Assembly: GCA_029256665.1 (NCBI GenBank)
Contig: JAQSXN010000030.1
Coordinates: forward strand, 1 to 13,338
From: Paenibacillus sp.
GTDB lineage: Bacteria > Bacillota > Bacilli > Paenibacillales > Paenibacillaceae
Length of the DNA: 13,338 nucleotides
Direction of reading: 5' to 3'
Shown here: positions 7,054-13,338 of the stretch, piece after piece
Numbering within the stretch: the first letter of the stretch is position 1
Layout: the number at the start of each line of letters is the position of its first letter
Position numbers and translations under genes: made by a program
The notes under the pieces: generated by a model
Told to the model about the DNA's origin: nothing
Seen by the model: the letters and a program-made list of their open reading frames with translations, nothing else
Database searches by the model: none

Positions 7054-7069
7054 GCTACATTAATGTAGC
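7054..7069. repeat. Perfect 16-base palindrome
   Basis: GCTACATTAATGTAGC is its own reverse complement. It lies in AT-rich DNA 62 bases beyond the regulator stop. It has no T-tract directly after it on either strand, so it is not a normal terminator. It could be a protein-binding site or an mRNA 3' hairpin. Confidence 0.6.
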
Positions 7070-7130
7070 ATGAATGAAATGTTTCTATTGCATGACAAAT
7101 TGTTGGTTTTCATTTCCATATTGGATACGT

Positions 7131-8054
7131 CTACTTCGCATTATTCCGATCGATGTACGTCAGCTTGCTGACGATGTCTTGGTAGTAGTTCCCGAAGCCG
7201 GCCCCGTAAATCGTCAGGCCTCCGATATTCTTCGCGTCTTCCTTGATCTCGAGCTTCAGATCCCACTGCAGTCGGTTGATGTCCACGGTATGAATCGTGT
7301 AGTCCGACACCTTGGTTCCTTCGATGAAAGTTCCGTCTTCGTTGATTCGGATATGGACGAGCAGGCCGTACTGGTTCATCTCGATGTTCCACCATTCCGG
7401 CGTGTACTTGCCGCGAGTGCCGCCGAAGTCGCCTGGACTTGTCCACTTGCCGATCGGAAATCCGTTGAACGAGAATGAGATGTCGGACGGCCAATGCTCG
7501 TTGGAAAGCGGCGCTTCAGACGCAAGCTCCATCGTGAGTTCAAGCTCTTCGGGCTCCTCGTCGGGCTTCAAGTAGTTCGGAATTTTGTACGAGATAAAGC
7601 CTTTCGAGAACCATAGAATCTTGGCGTCGACGCGTTCCGGGTCGAGGAAGTACCGCGGGTCGTCGAAGCCGTCGCCGATGATCTTGTACTTGGATGCCAG
7701 ACCGCAGGTCGGCTTGACTTCAAAGTCGGTGAAATGACCGATCGAAATATTGGAAATATGGAAGTTGCGCGGAACAAGTCCTTTGCTGGGAAACACGAGC
7801 TCGATGCGATCCGCGACCAGCGTGCACAGCTTCTGCGACGCTCCCTTGCCGGGAATCATCTCGGTGCGGACCAGATCGGCTCTTTCAAGCTTCTTGATAT
7901 GCATTGTGATGATCGAGTTGCTTAGCCCGAGTGCGGATGCCATGTCTTTCATAATCATCGGCTCTTGTCCGAGCAGCTCGATGATCTTGATTCGGACGTT
8001 GCTGGCCAATGCCTCGAATAGGGGGAGATTGTTCTCCGATACGATTGTCTCCAT
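7131..8054 (-). CDS. ArsR-like winged-helix regulator with long C-terminal sensing domain, divergent from arabinoside operon
   Basis: The 307-residue protein has an N-terminal winged helix-turn-helix at about residues 10-90: LFEALASNVRIKIIELLGQ, then the LGLSNSIITMHIKKLERADLV recognition region and a basic GKGASQK wing. This is the ArsR/MarR-like layout. The rest, about 200 residues, is rich in beta-strand and aromatic residues (WWNIEMNQYGLLVHIRI, GGLTIYGAGFGNYYQDI). I do not recognise a named domain there; it probably binds a sugar or mediates dimerisation. No metal-binding Cys motif of classical ArsR proteins is evident in the helix-turn-helix. AGAGGT lies 5 bases before the ATG. The gene diverges from a sugar ABC transporter and arabinofuranosidase, which makes it the likely local regulator of that operon (inference from position). 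It is clearly not the GntR-type AraR of Bacillus. Confidence 0.82.
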   Translation of the reverse strand: METIVSENNLPLFEALASNVRIKIIELLGQEPMIMKDMASALGLSNSIITMHIKKLERADLVRTEMIPGKGASQKLCTLVADRIELVFPSKGLVPRNFHISNISIGHFTDFEVKPTCGLASKYKIIGDGFDDPRYFLDPERVDAKILWFSKGFISYKIPNYLKPDEEPEELELTMELASEAPLSNEHWPSDISFSFNGFPIGKWTSPGDFGGTRGKYTPEWWNIEMNQYGLLVHIRINEDGTFIEGTKVSDYTIHTVDINRLQWDLKLEIKEDAKNIGGLTIYGAGFGNYYQDIVSKLTYIDRNNAK

Positions 8055-8087
8055 GCGACCTCTTCCGTATAGTTCATTTTTATATTA

Positions 8088-8117
8088 AATATACATGATG
8101 CTCTTGACATTTGGCAA
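8088..8117 (-). promoter_or_regulatory. Sigma-A-like promoter of the regulator
   Basis: On the minus strand TTGCCA (8117-8112) and TATATT (8093-8088) are 18 bases apart, each one mismatch from consensus. The inverted repeat CTCTTG-N8-CAAGAG (8101-8120) covers the -35 box and spacer, a position suited to autoregulation. Confidence 0.55.
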
Positions 8118-8120
8118 GAG
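8101..8120. repeat. Inverted repeat over the regulator -35 region (candidate operator)
   Basis: CTCTTG (8101-8106) and CAAGAG (8115-8120) are perfect 6-base inverted arms around an 8-base centre. The site includes the regulator's -35 box on the minus strand. Binding there would repress the regulator; this is inferred from position. Confidence 0.45.
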
Positions 8121-8196
8121 TGCATAAGATGTTCCTGAATTAATATCGAAATATACGAATGTTTTAATAAAACATGAAATATTTGATCTTTATCCG

Positions 8197-8225
8197 TTGA
8201 CAAAAAAATCGTATCGTTTTATTAT
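8197..8225 (+). promoter_or_regulatory. Sigma-A promoter of the carbohydrate uptake operon
   Basis: A perfect TTGACA (8197-8202) and TATTAT (8220-8225, five of six) are separated by the ideal 17 bases. Transcription would start near 8232, leaving a leader of about 195 bases before the binding-protein start codon. Half-sites ACATG (8236-8240) and CATGT (8257-8261) lie just past the start point. Confidence 0.8.
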
Positions 8226-8235
8226 GCTAAATATA

Positions 8236-8261
8236 ACATGTATTTGCGAAGTAGTTCATGT
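8236..8261. promoter_or_regulatory. Candidate operator: ACATG half-sites two helical turns apart
   Basis: ACATG (8236-8240) and CATGT (8257-8261) are inverted with centres 21 bases apart, immediately downstream of the predicted transcription start. Further ACATG copies in AT-rich context occur at 8172-8176 and 8093-8097 in the same intergenic region. The arrangement suits binding by the divergent winged-helix regulator as a repressor. The half-site is short, so chance remains possible. Confidence 0.35.
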
Positions 8262-8315
8262 TTATGTGAAACACTATGCAACCATCATCAGCTGGCATAA
8301 AGGATGAATGATTGT

Positions 8316-8411
8316 ATGATGCTGTCAAGTAGCCGAAAGGAGGATCATATTTCGAAAGCAACTTGTAAGCGCTGTTATACGAACTTGTCATTTTTCGCTC
8401 TTCAAAAATAG
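8316..8411 (+). CDS. Possible 31-residue leader ORF before the sugar-binding protein
   Basis: In the leader, an open frame starts at ATG 8316 with AAAGGA 11 bases upstream. An in-frame ATG at 8304 would extend it by four codons but lacks SD spacing. It ends in TAG at 8409-8411, directly touching the GGGAGG ribosome binding site (8411-8416) of the next gene. The peptide contains a C-K-R-C pair and a hydrophobic NLSFFALQK end. A second SD-like AAAGGAGG (8336-8343) lies inside it without a standard start codon at proper distance. It could be a translated leader that couples to the binding protein, or chance in a 195-base leader. Confidence 0.22.
   Translation: MMLSSSRKEDHISKATCKRCYTNLSFFALQK
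8363..8378 (+). promoter_or_regulatory. cre-like CcpA site in the leader
   Basis: TTGTAAGCGCTGTTAT matches the catabolite-responsive consensus WTGNAANCGNWNNCAW at all but one position (C to T near the right end). It lies about 130 bases after the predicted transcription start, where CcpA can block elongation. Glucose repression of an arabinoside operon would be expected. Confidence 0.5.
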
Positions 8412-8426
8412 GGAGGTTAGAAAAAG

Positions 8427-9794
8427 ATGAAAAAAAGTTCCATTATGATACTTACACTTACGACCGCGCTGACGATTACGGCATGCAGCGGCAACAACGG
8501 CGGGAGCGCAAGCAGCAATGGCCCGGAGAACAATAACTCGACAAAGCAGGGCAGCGAGCAGACGAAGGCTGACAACGTCGAAATCTCCATCTCTTCATGG
8601 GGGGCGCCGGATGAACGCAAAGTATTCGAAGCCGTACTTGACGAATTTGAGAAAGCGCATCCACACATTAAGGTCAAGTTCCTTCACATCCCTAACGATT
8701 ATACCACGAAAATGAACACGATGATCGCCGGCAACTCGGCTCCGGACGTTATCTTCACAAGCGACGGCGACTTCCCTCGCTGGGTGAAGCAAGGCGCGTT
8801 CCTCGACATCACGCCAAACGTCGAAGCGAGCGACAAGCTGGACCTTGGCGACATGTGGGAAGGCGGCCTGAACCGCTACCGTTACGACGGCAAGATTACG
8901 GGTACGGGCGGCTATTACGCGCTGCCGAAGGACCTTGGCCCGACAGTTATGTACTACAACAAAGAGATCTTCGACAAGCTGGGCGTTCCTTATCCTAGCG
9001 CCGAGACGCCGATGAACTGGGAGCAGGCGCTCGACATGTGGAAGAAGCTGACGGTCGACGAGAACGGCGATGGCAAAACGGACGTCTACGGCGCCGGGCC
9101 GATCTGGTGGGAAGGCTTCGTATGGGGCAACGGTGGAGCCGTGCTGAGCGAAGACCGCACGCAATTCGTTCTGAACGAGGCCAAGGCAGCCGAAGCGATG
9201 CAATTCATTTACGATTTGACCACGACGCACAAAGTCGTACCGGATGCCCGATCGCTGCAATCGATGAACGACGGACAAATGTTCGAGGCGGGCAAGCTGG
9301 CTACGATTACCGGCGGACGCTGGATGGTTCCGACGTACCGCAAGCTGAAGTTCGACTGGGACGTCGCTCCGATTCCGTCGGGTAACGGCTCTTGGACCAA
9401 CGGCTGGTCGGGCTCTGTCGGTCTTGGCGTCAACGCGAAATCGAAGCATCCGGAGGAGGCGTTTAAGCTGGTTGAATTCTTCGCGGGTATCGAAGGACAG
9501 ACGAAGATGACGGAGCTTGGCTTCCAAATTCCGAACTTCAAATCGATGTCCGACGATGAAGTGTATACGCAGCCAGGGCAGAAGCCGGAACATGCGGAAG
9601 TGTTCATCAAGGCGGGCGAAGGCCAGGTGGCAGGTCCGTGGACGTATCTGCCGAACGGCAAGTGGAACGATACGTTGAACCAGAATCTCAGCAAGTTCTG
9701 GACCGGCAAGGAATCGGCGGTCGACTTCTTCACGAAGCTGAAGCCGCTGGTCGAGAAAGACTTGAAGGAAGGCAATCCGGAGCTCTTTCAGTAA
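8427..9794 (+). CDS. Carbohydrate ABC transporter substrate-binding lipoprotein (family 1, AraN-like role)
   Basis: The 455-residue family-1 solute-binding protein has a lipoprotein leader ending ITAC with C20 as the lipid-modified cysteine, then a Gly/Ser/Asn-rich linker. The mature domain shows typical features: FEKAHPHIKVKFLHIP, the NTMIAGNSAPDVIF segment, and LPKDLGPTVMYYNKEIFDKLG. The length suits sugar-oligomer binding proteins. GGGAGG lies 10 bases before the ATG. Two permeases and a GH51 arabinofuranosidase follow on the same strand, so the ligand is probably an arabinose-containing oligosaccharide. This is a context inference, as family-1 proteins cannot be assigned to a sugar by sequence alone. 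It is the first strong gene of the operon, after a 195-base leader with a cre-like site. Confidence 0.88.
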   Translation: MKKSSIMILTLTTALTITACSGNNGGSASSNGPENNNSTKQGSEQTKADNVEISISSWGAPDERKVFEAVLDEFEKAHPHIKVKFLHIPNDYTTKMNTMIAGNSAPDVIFTSDGDFPRWVKQGAFLDITPNVEASDKLDLGDMWEGGLNRYRYDGKITGTGGYYALPKDLGPTVMYYNKEIFDKLGVPYPSAETPMNWEQALDMWKKLTVDENGDGKTDVYGAGPIWWEGFVWGNGGAVLSEDRTQFVLNEAKAAEAMQFIYDLTTTHKVVPDARSLQSMNDGQMFEAGKLATITGGRWMVPTYRKLKFDWDVAPIPSGNGSWTNGWSGSVGLGVNAKSKHPEEAFKLVEFFAGIEGQTKMTELGFQIPNFKSMSDDEVYTQPGQKPEHAEVFIKAGEGQVAGPWTYLPNGKWNDTLNQNLSKFWTGKESAVDFFTKLKPLVEKDLKEGNPELFQ

Positions 9795-9804
9795 TCGATA
9801 ACGC

Positions 9805-9847
9805 GAAGCTGGAACGCGGGTCGCAGGTAGAATCGCGCTCTAGCTTC
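9805..9847 (+). other. Intercistronic stem-loop between binding protein and first permease
   Basis: GAAGCT (9805-9810) pairs with AGCTTC (9842-9847), and CGCG (9815-9818) with CGCG (9834-9837), with a symmetric 4+4 internal loop. No T-tract follows, so it is not a terminator. Such hairpins after a binding-protein gene often shield the upstream mRNA so that more binding protein than permease is made; that role is inferred. Confidence 0.5.
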
Positions 9848-9885
9848 TATTCAAGAGGAATAAATCCAGAAGGGGGCAAGCCCTG

Positions 9886-10809
9886 ATGTATGACAAAGCG
9901 GCGGCTAACGCTCAAGCGAAGCCCGCGAAGCGAAAGTCGCTTTATCGCAACGAGATATGGTGGGGATTCCTGTTTATTGCTCCGCCATTCTTCGGCGTGC
10001 TCGTATTTTTGCTCTATCCGCTCCTGAATTCTCTGTATATGAGCATGACGACGTTCAGTTTCGGCCAGCCCGCCGAATTTACGGGCTTCCAGAACTACGA
10101 ACGCGCGCTGACGAACGATCCGCTCGTCTGGAAGACGCTCTGGAACACGTTCTACGCGGCGCTCGGCGTGCCGATCGGCATGATCGTCGCGTTGGTCGTG
10201 GCGATGCTGCTGGACCGGAAGCTGCGCGGAAGAAACTTCTTCCGCATGATGTTCTTCCTTCCGACGATCTGCTCGATGGTTGCGCTCGCCATGATTTGGC
10301 AATGGATCTTCAATGCCGACTTTGGCCTGCTGAACTACTACTTAAGCGAAATCGGCTTGAACCCGCCGGCTTGGCTTGTCGACGAGAACTGGGCGATGGT
10401 CGCCATCATCATTCAGGGCGTCTGGGGAGGCATGGGCGTCAGCATTATTCTGTACTTGGCGGCGCTAGGCAATGTCCCGTCGTCTCTGTACGAAGCGGCG
10501 ACAGTCGACGGCGCGAACGGTTGGAACAAGTTCCTCCATATTACGATTCCGGGCATCTCGCCGGTAACGTTCTTTATCTTGATTACTTCGCTGATCGGCG
10601 CGCTGCAAGACTTCCCGCGGTTCCAGCTGCTCACGGGCGGCGGTCCGAACTACTCGACGACGACGATCGTGTACTATCTGTACACCATAGCGTTCGAGTA
10701 TAGCGAGATGGGCTACGCGTCCGCAATCGCCTGGTTTATCGGCATCATCATCATGCTTGTGCTGCTCATCAACTTCCTGCTGTCCAAGCGGTGGGTCCAC
10801 TACAACTAA
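9886..10809 (+). CDS. Carbohydrate ABC transporter permease, MalF/AraP type
   Basis: The 307-residue inner-membrane protein has about six hydrophobic helices, the first after a basic cytoplasmic N-terminus (AKPAKRKSLYRNEIWWGFLF). The EAA loop is YEAATVDGANGWNKF with E203 and G209, followed by ITIPGISP, which docks on the ATPase. LLTGGGPNYSTTTIVYYLY near the C-terminus is typical of the MalF/UgpA/AraP class. The ATG at 9886 has AAGGGGG about 9 bases upstream. It pairs with the MalG-type permease that begins 16 bases after its stop to form a heterodimeric channel. The 91-base gap from the binding protein contains a stem-loop. The sugar is inferred from the downstream arabinofuranosidase. Confidence 0.92.
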   Translation: MYDKAAANAQAKPAKRKSLYRNEIWWGFLFIAPPFFGVLVFLLYPLLNSLYMSMTTFSFGQPAEFTGFQNYERALTNDPLVWKTLWNTFYAALGVPIGMIVALVVAMLLDRKLRGRNFFRMMFFLPTICSMVALAMIWQWIFNADFGLLNYYLSEIGLNPPAWLVDENWAMVAIIIQGVWGGMGVSIILYLAALGNVPSSLYEAATVDGANGWNKFLHITIPGISPVTFFILITSLIGALQDFPRFQLLTGGGPNYSTTTIVYYLYTIAFEYSEMGYASAIAWFIGIIIMLVLLINFLLSKRWVHYN

Positions 10810-10825
10810 GGAGGGATATGATTCC

Positions 10826-11689
10826 ATGAGTACGCAAACGGCAACCGGCCGCCGCAAATGGAAACAAGGCGAGCTGTTCTCCAATACGGTCGTCTACCTG
10901 CTGCTGATTATCGGCGGCATCATCATGGCAGTGCCATTCCTGTGGATGCTGTCGACGTCGCTCAAGCCGGACGGCGAAGTGTTCTCGTATCCGCCGCAGT
11001 GGATACCTTCGACGATCGCATGGGAGAATTACAAATTGATATTTACGGATGCGCACATGATTCGCGGCTTCTTCAATACGATGATCGTCGTCATTCCGAC
11101 GCTTATCATAGGCTTGTTCGTCTGCGCTTTGTCAGCCTACGGCTTCGCGAAGCTGCGGTTCCCGGGTCGGGACAAGCTGTTCATGACGCTCGTAGGCACC
11201 ATGGTTATTCCCGCTGCGGTCATGATGATTCCGGCGTTCATCATGTTCAAGACGTTCGGCTGGACGGACAGCTGGAAGCCGCTTATCATTCCGGGCATGT
11301 TCGGCGCGCCGATGACCATCTTTTTCTTGCGGCAATTCATCAAGCAGCTTCCCGACGAGCTCGAGGACGCGGCCAAGATCGACGGGATGAATCCGTTCGG
11401 CATTTTCATGAAAATCATTATTCCGCTTACGAAGCCGGCTCTTATTACCCAAGGCATTCTATCGTTCAACGCGGGCTACAACGATTACCTGGGACCGCTC
11501 ATCTACTTGAACTCGCCGGAGAAATATACGCTCCAGCTCGAGCTCGCATCCTTCTCGTCCTATTACGTGACGGAATGGACGCTCATCATGGCAGGCGCGG
11601 TCGTCGCGCTCGTGCCGACGCTGATTCTGTTCGCTTTCGCGCAGCGTTTCTTCATTGAAGGCATTGCCTTGACGGGCATCAAGGGATAG
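10826..11689 (+). CDS. Carbohydrate ABC transporter permease, MalG/AraQ type
   Basis: The 287-residue permease starts at the ATG at 10826, with AAGGAGGG (10808-10815) 10 bases upstream and overlapping the previous stop. An ATG at 10818 meets a stop after three codons, and the longer in-frame opening to 10757 lies inside the previous gene. About six membrane helices are visible. The EAA motif reads EDAAKIDGMNPFGIFMKIIIP with E180 and G187, and WMLSTSLKPDGEVFSYPP after the first helix is typical of the MalG/AraQ class. It forms the second half of the channel with its neighbour. No ATPase gene follows, so energy is likely supplied by a shared MsmX/UgpC-type ATPase encoded elsewhere, as for AraNPQ in B. 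subtilis. Confidence 0.93.
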   Translation: MSTQTATGRRKWKQGELFSNTVVYLLLIIGGIIMAVPFLWMLSTSLKPDGEVFSYPPQWIPSTIAWENYKLIFTDAHMIRGFFNTMIVVIPTLIIGLFVCALSAYGFAKLRFPGRDKLFMTLVGTMVIPAAVMMIPAFIMFKTFGWTDSWKPLIIPGMFGAPMTIFFLRQFIKQLPDELEDAAKIDGMNPFGIFMKIIIPLTKPALITQGILSFNAGYNDYLGPLIYLNSPEKYTLQLELASFSSYYVTEWTLIMAGAVVALVPTLILFAFAQRFFIEGIALTGIKG

Positions 11690-11734
11690 GATTCATTCTC
11701 TCTACCATATAGATAAAAGGAGACAAACCTCACG

Positions 11735-13225
11735 ATGACTGCACACAAAATCGTTGTACACGCCGACTGGTCGGTCGGCACCATTAACCGCCATATTTAC
11801 GGACATTTTGCGGAGCATCTGGGCCGCTGCATTTATGAAGGACTTTGGGTGGGCGAAGACTCGCCGATCCCGCATACGGGCGGCATTCGGAACGACGTCG
11901 TCGAAGCGCTGCGCAAGCTGAATATTCCGAACCTGCGCTGGCCTGGCGGATGCTTCGCGGACGAATACCATTGGAAGGACGGCGTTGGCCCGCGCGAATC
12001 CCGCAAGCGGATGGTCAATACGCATTGGGGCGGCGTCGTGGAGAACAACCATTTTGGCACGCACGAGTTTTTCCGGCTATGCGAGCTGCTGGACACGGAA
12101 CCGTACATTTGCGGCAACGTCGGCAGCGGCTCGGTGCAGGAGATGAGCGAATGGGTCGAATACATGACGTTCGGCGGCGAATCGCCGATGGCGAACCGGC
12201 GGCGGGAGAACGGCCGCGAGCAGCCGTGGAAGCTGAAGTATTTTGGCGTTGGCAACGAGAACTGGGGCTGCGGCGGCAACATGGAGCCGGAGTATTACGC
12301 GGACCTGTACCGCAATTATCAGACGTACGTCCGGCAGTATGGCGATAACCGTCTCTACAAGATCGCGGGCGGCGCGAACATTGCCGATTATCGCTGGACG
12401 GAAGTGCTCATGCGCAAAGCGGGGCATCTGATGGACGGCCTCAGCCTTCATTATTATACAATCCCGGGCAGCTGGGAGGAGAAGAAGCCGGCGCTCGGCT
12501 TCGACGAACAGGATTGGGCCGAGACGATGGCCAAGGCATGGTATATGGACGAATTGATTACGCGCCACAGCACGATTATGGACCAATATGATCCGGCCAA
12601 GCGCGTAGGCCTCATCGTCGACGAGTGGGGCACATGGTTCCTGCCTGAGCCAGGCACGAATCCGGGCTTCCTCTATCAGCAGAACACGATGCGCGACGCG
12701 CTTGTCGCGGCCATTCATTTGCATGTCTTCCATAAGCATTGCGACCGGGTTCATATGGCGAACCTCGCGCAGATGGTCAATGTGCTGCAAGCCGTGATCC
12801 TGACGGAGGGCGACCAAATGCTGCTGACGCCGACCTACCACGTACTCGAGATGTTCAAGGCGCATCAGGACGGCGAGGCGCTGGCCATTCACGGTTCGTT
12901 CGGCGAATACGAGGGGAACGGCAAGAAGCTGCCGCAAGTGACGGTATCCGCATCGGCCAAAGAAGGCGTCATCAGCGTCAGCTTGGCGAACCTCGACCCT
13001 GCGAACGCGGCCGAGCTGAGCATCGAGCTGCGCGGTTCGTCGGCGGGTTACGTGCTGGACGGTTCGATCCTCGCGGCCGACGGCATTCAGGCGCACAATA
13101 CGTTCGAGCAGCCCGAGCGGGTCGCGCAGCGTTCGTTCGACGAAGCGAGCTGGCAGGACGGCGTGCTGTCCGCGAAGCTGCCGCCGGCATCGGTGGCGGT
13201 CGTGCGGCTGACGCCGCAAGCGTAA
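11735..13225 (+). CDS. abfA: Intracellular alpha-L-arabinofuranosidase, GH51
   Basis: This 496-residue GH51 enzyme removes terminal alpha-L-arabinofuranosyl residues from arabino-oligosaccharides or arabinoxylan fragments, with retention of configuration. The acid/base glutamate is E175 in [11 protein letters not shown], the same number as in the Geobacillus AbfA I recall. The nucleophile is E297 in [29 protein letters not shown] near the N-terminus and [20 protein letters not shown] are further GH51 signatures. The C-terminal part from about residue 400 is the usual beta-sandwich. There is no signal peptide, so it acts in the cytoplasm on sugars brought in by the upstream transporter. AAAGGAG is 12 bases before the ATG, a longish spacing. 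The gene follows the second permease by 45 bases and overlaps the next start codon by one base. Confidence 0.97.
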   Translation: MTAHKIVVHADWSVGTINRHIYGHFAEHLGRCIYEGLWVGEDSPIPHTGGIRNDVVEALRKLNIPNLRWPGGCFADEYHWKDGVGPRESRKRMVNTHWGGVVENNHFGTHEFFRLCELLDTEPYICGNVGSGSVQEMSEWVEYMTFGGESPMANRRRENGREQPWKLKYFGVGNENWGCGGNMEPEYYADLYRNYQTYVRQYGDNRLYKIAGGANIADYRWTEVLMRKAGHLMDGLSLHYYTIPGSWEEKKPALGFDEQDWAETMAKAWYMDELITRHSTIMDQYDPAKRVGLIVDEWGTWFLPEPGTNPGFLYQQNTMRDALVAAIHLHVFHKHCDRVHMANLAQMVNVLQAVILTEGDQMLLTPTYHVLEMFKAHQDGEALAIHGSFGEYEGNGKKLPQVTVSASAKEGVISVSLANLDPANAAELSIELRGSSAGYVLDGSILAADGIQAHNTFEQPERVAQRSFDEASWQDGVLSAKLPPASVAVVRLTPQA

Positions 13226-13338
13226 TGGGACGCGGAACGGAAAGCCGCGGCGCGCTGCGGTCCGGAATCGGCGCGGCCTTGACGGCCGCGCTGCTGCTCG
13301 GCGGCTGCAGCGATGCGGGTGTTGGCGAAGCCGGCCAA
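13225..13338 (+). CDS. N-terminus of a lipoprotein (partial, runs off right edge)
   Basis: An ATG at 13225 shares one base with the arabinofuranosidase stop (TAATG). It opens a frame of 38 codons with no stop before the window end. The N-terminus has basic residues (R3, R8, R12), a hydrophobic core GIGAALTAALLLGG, and a lipobox LGGC followed by S, which is a clear lipoprotein signal. The mature part starts with a Gly/Ala-rich linker. The protein is therefore exported and anchored outside the cell. Its position suggests a surface glycosidase such as an arabinanase or another binding protein, but nothing in the visible part identifies it. No good ribosome binding site is seen, so translation may be coupled to the upstream gene. 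Confidence 0.7.
   Translation, partial: MGRGTESRGALRSGIGAALTAALLLGGCSDAGVGEAGQ

Noticed and set aside
8104..8130. Second plus-strand promoter (TTGACA with TAAGAT)
   Set aside because: Spacing is only 15 bases and the -10 is weak; the promoter at 8197-8225 is much better.
8233..8426. Known riboswitch class in the long leader
   Set aside because: I could not match conserved cores of common riboswitches that I know; the SD-like motifs and cre-like site explain parts of it better.
8595..9593. 332-codon minus-strand open frame
   Set aside because: Shadow of the sugar-binding protein gene; Arg/Val/His-rich composition with no motifs.
12077..13219. 380-codon minus-strand open frame
   Set aside because: It is a shadow of the GH51 gene, whose catalytic motifs are unambiguous on the plus strand.

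Overview
The window looks like a chromosomal piece of a Paenibacillus-type Gram-positive bacterium (order Bacillales). The signs are moderately high GC with AT-rich intergenic regions, strong AGGAGG-type ribosome binding sites, lipoprotein signal peptides with a lipobox, sigma-A-like promoters, and a set of protein families typical of that group. This assignment is inferred from sequence style and family memory, not from a database search.

Left part (1-4155). A truncated SgrR-type regulator lies on the minus strand (1-423) and is open at the left edge. It diverges from a two-gene plus-strand unit: a DUF4173-type polytopic membrane protein and a membrane-anchored calcineurin-like phosphoesterase. 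These are followed by a 70-residue protein with an acidic stretch and a strongly basic tail, then an AadA-like nucleotidyltransferase. An intrinsic terminator closes this part.

Middle part (4278-7130). A promoter leads into a complete three-gene polar amino acid ABC importer: binding lipoprotein, permease and ATPase. The binding protein most resembles the arginine-binding ArtP of Bacillus. A very strong GC-rich terminator ends it. The 511-base gap that follows holds a large imperfect inverted repeat whose four 'CTAACGGACAC' blocks are phased exactly 50 bases apart on each arm, a minus-strand terminator, and a perfect 16-base palindrome.

Right part (7131-13338). A minus-strand winged-helix regulator with a long C-terminal domain diverges from a carbohydrate operon: family-1 sugar-binding lipoprotein, two MalF/MalG-type permeases, and a GH51 alpha-L-arabinofuranosidase. 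The first codons of another lipoprotein overlap the arabinofuranosidase stop and run off the right edge. There is no ATPase in the operon, so a shared MsmX-type ATPase is likely. The simplest reading is import of arabinose-containing oligosaccharides and their cytoplasmic trimming to L-arabinose, under control of the divergent regulator and probably CcpA. The 372-base divergent intergenic region is rich in candidate control elements: promoters in both directions, repeated ACATG half-sites, a hairpin over the regulator's -35 box, a cre-like site, and a possible short leader ORF.

No phage, transposase, CRISPR, rRNA or tRNA gene was seen. The most unexplained items are the phased inverted repeat at 6745-6929 and the leader region at 8233-8426. 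I found no clear evidence of a wholly new multi-gene system.
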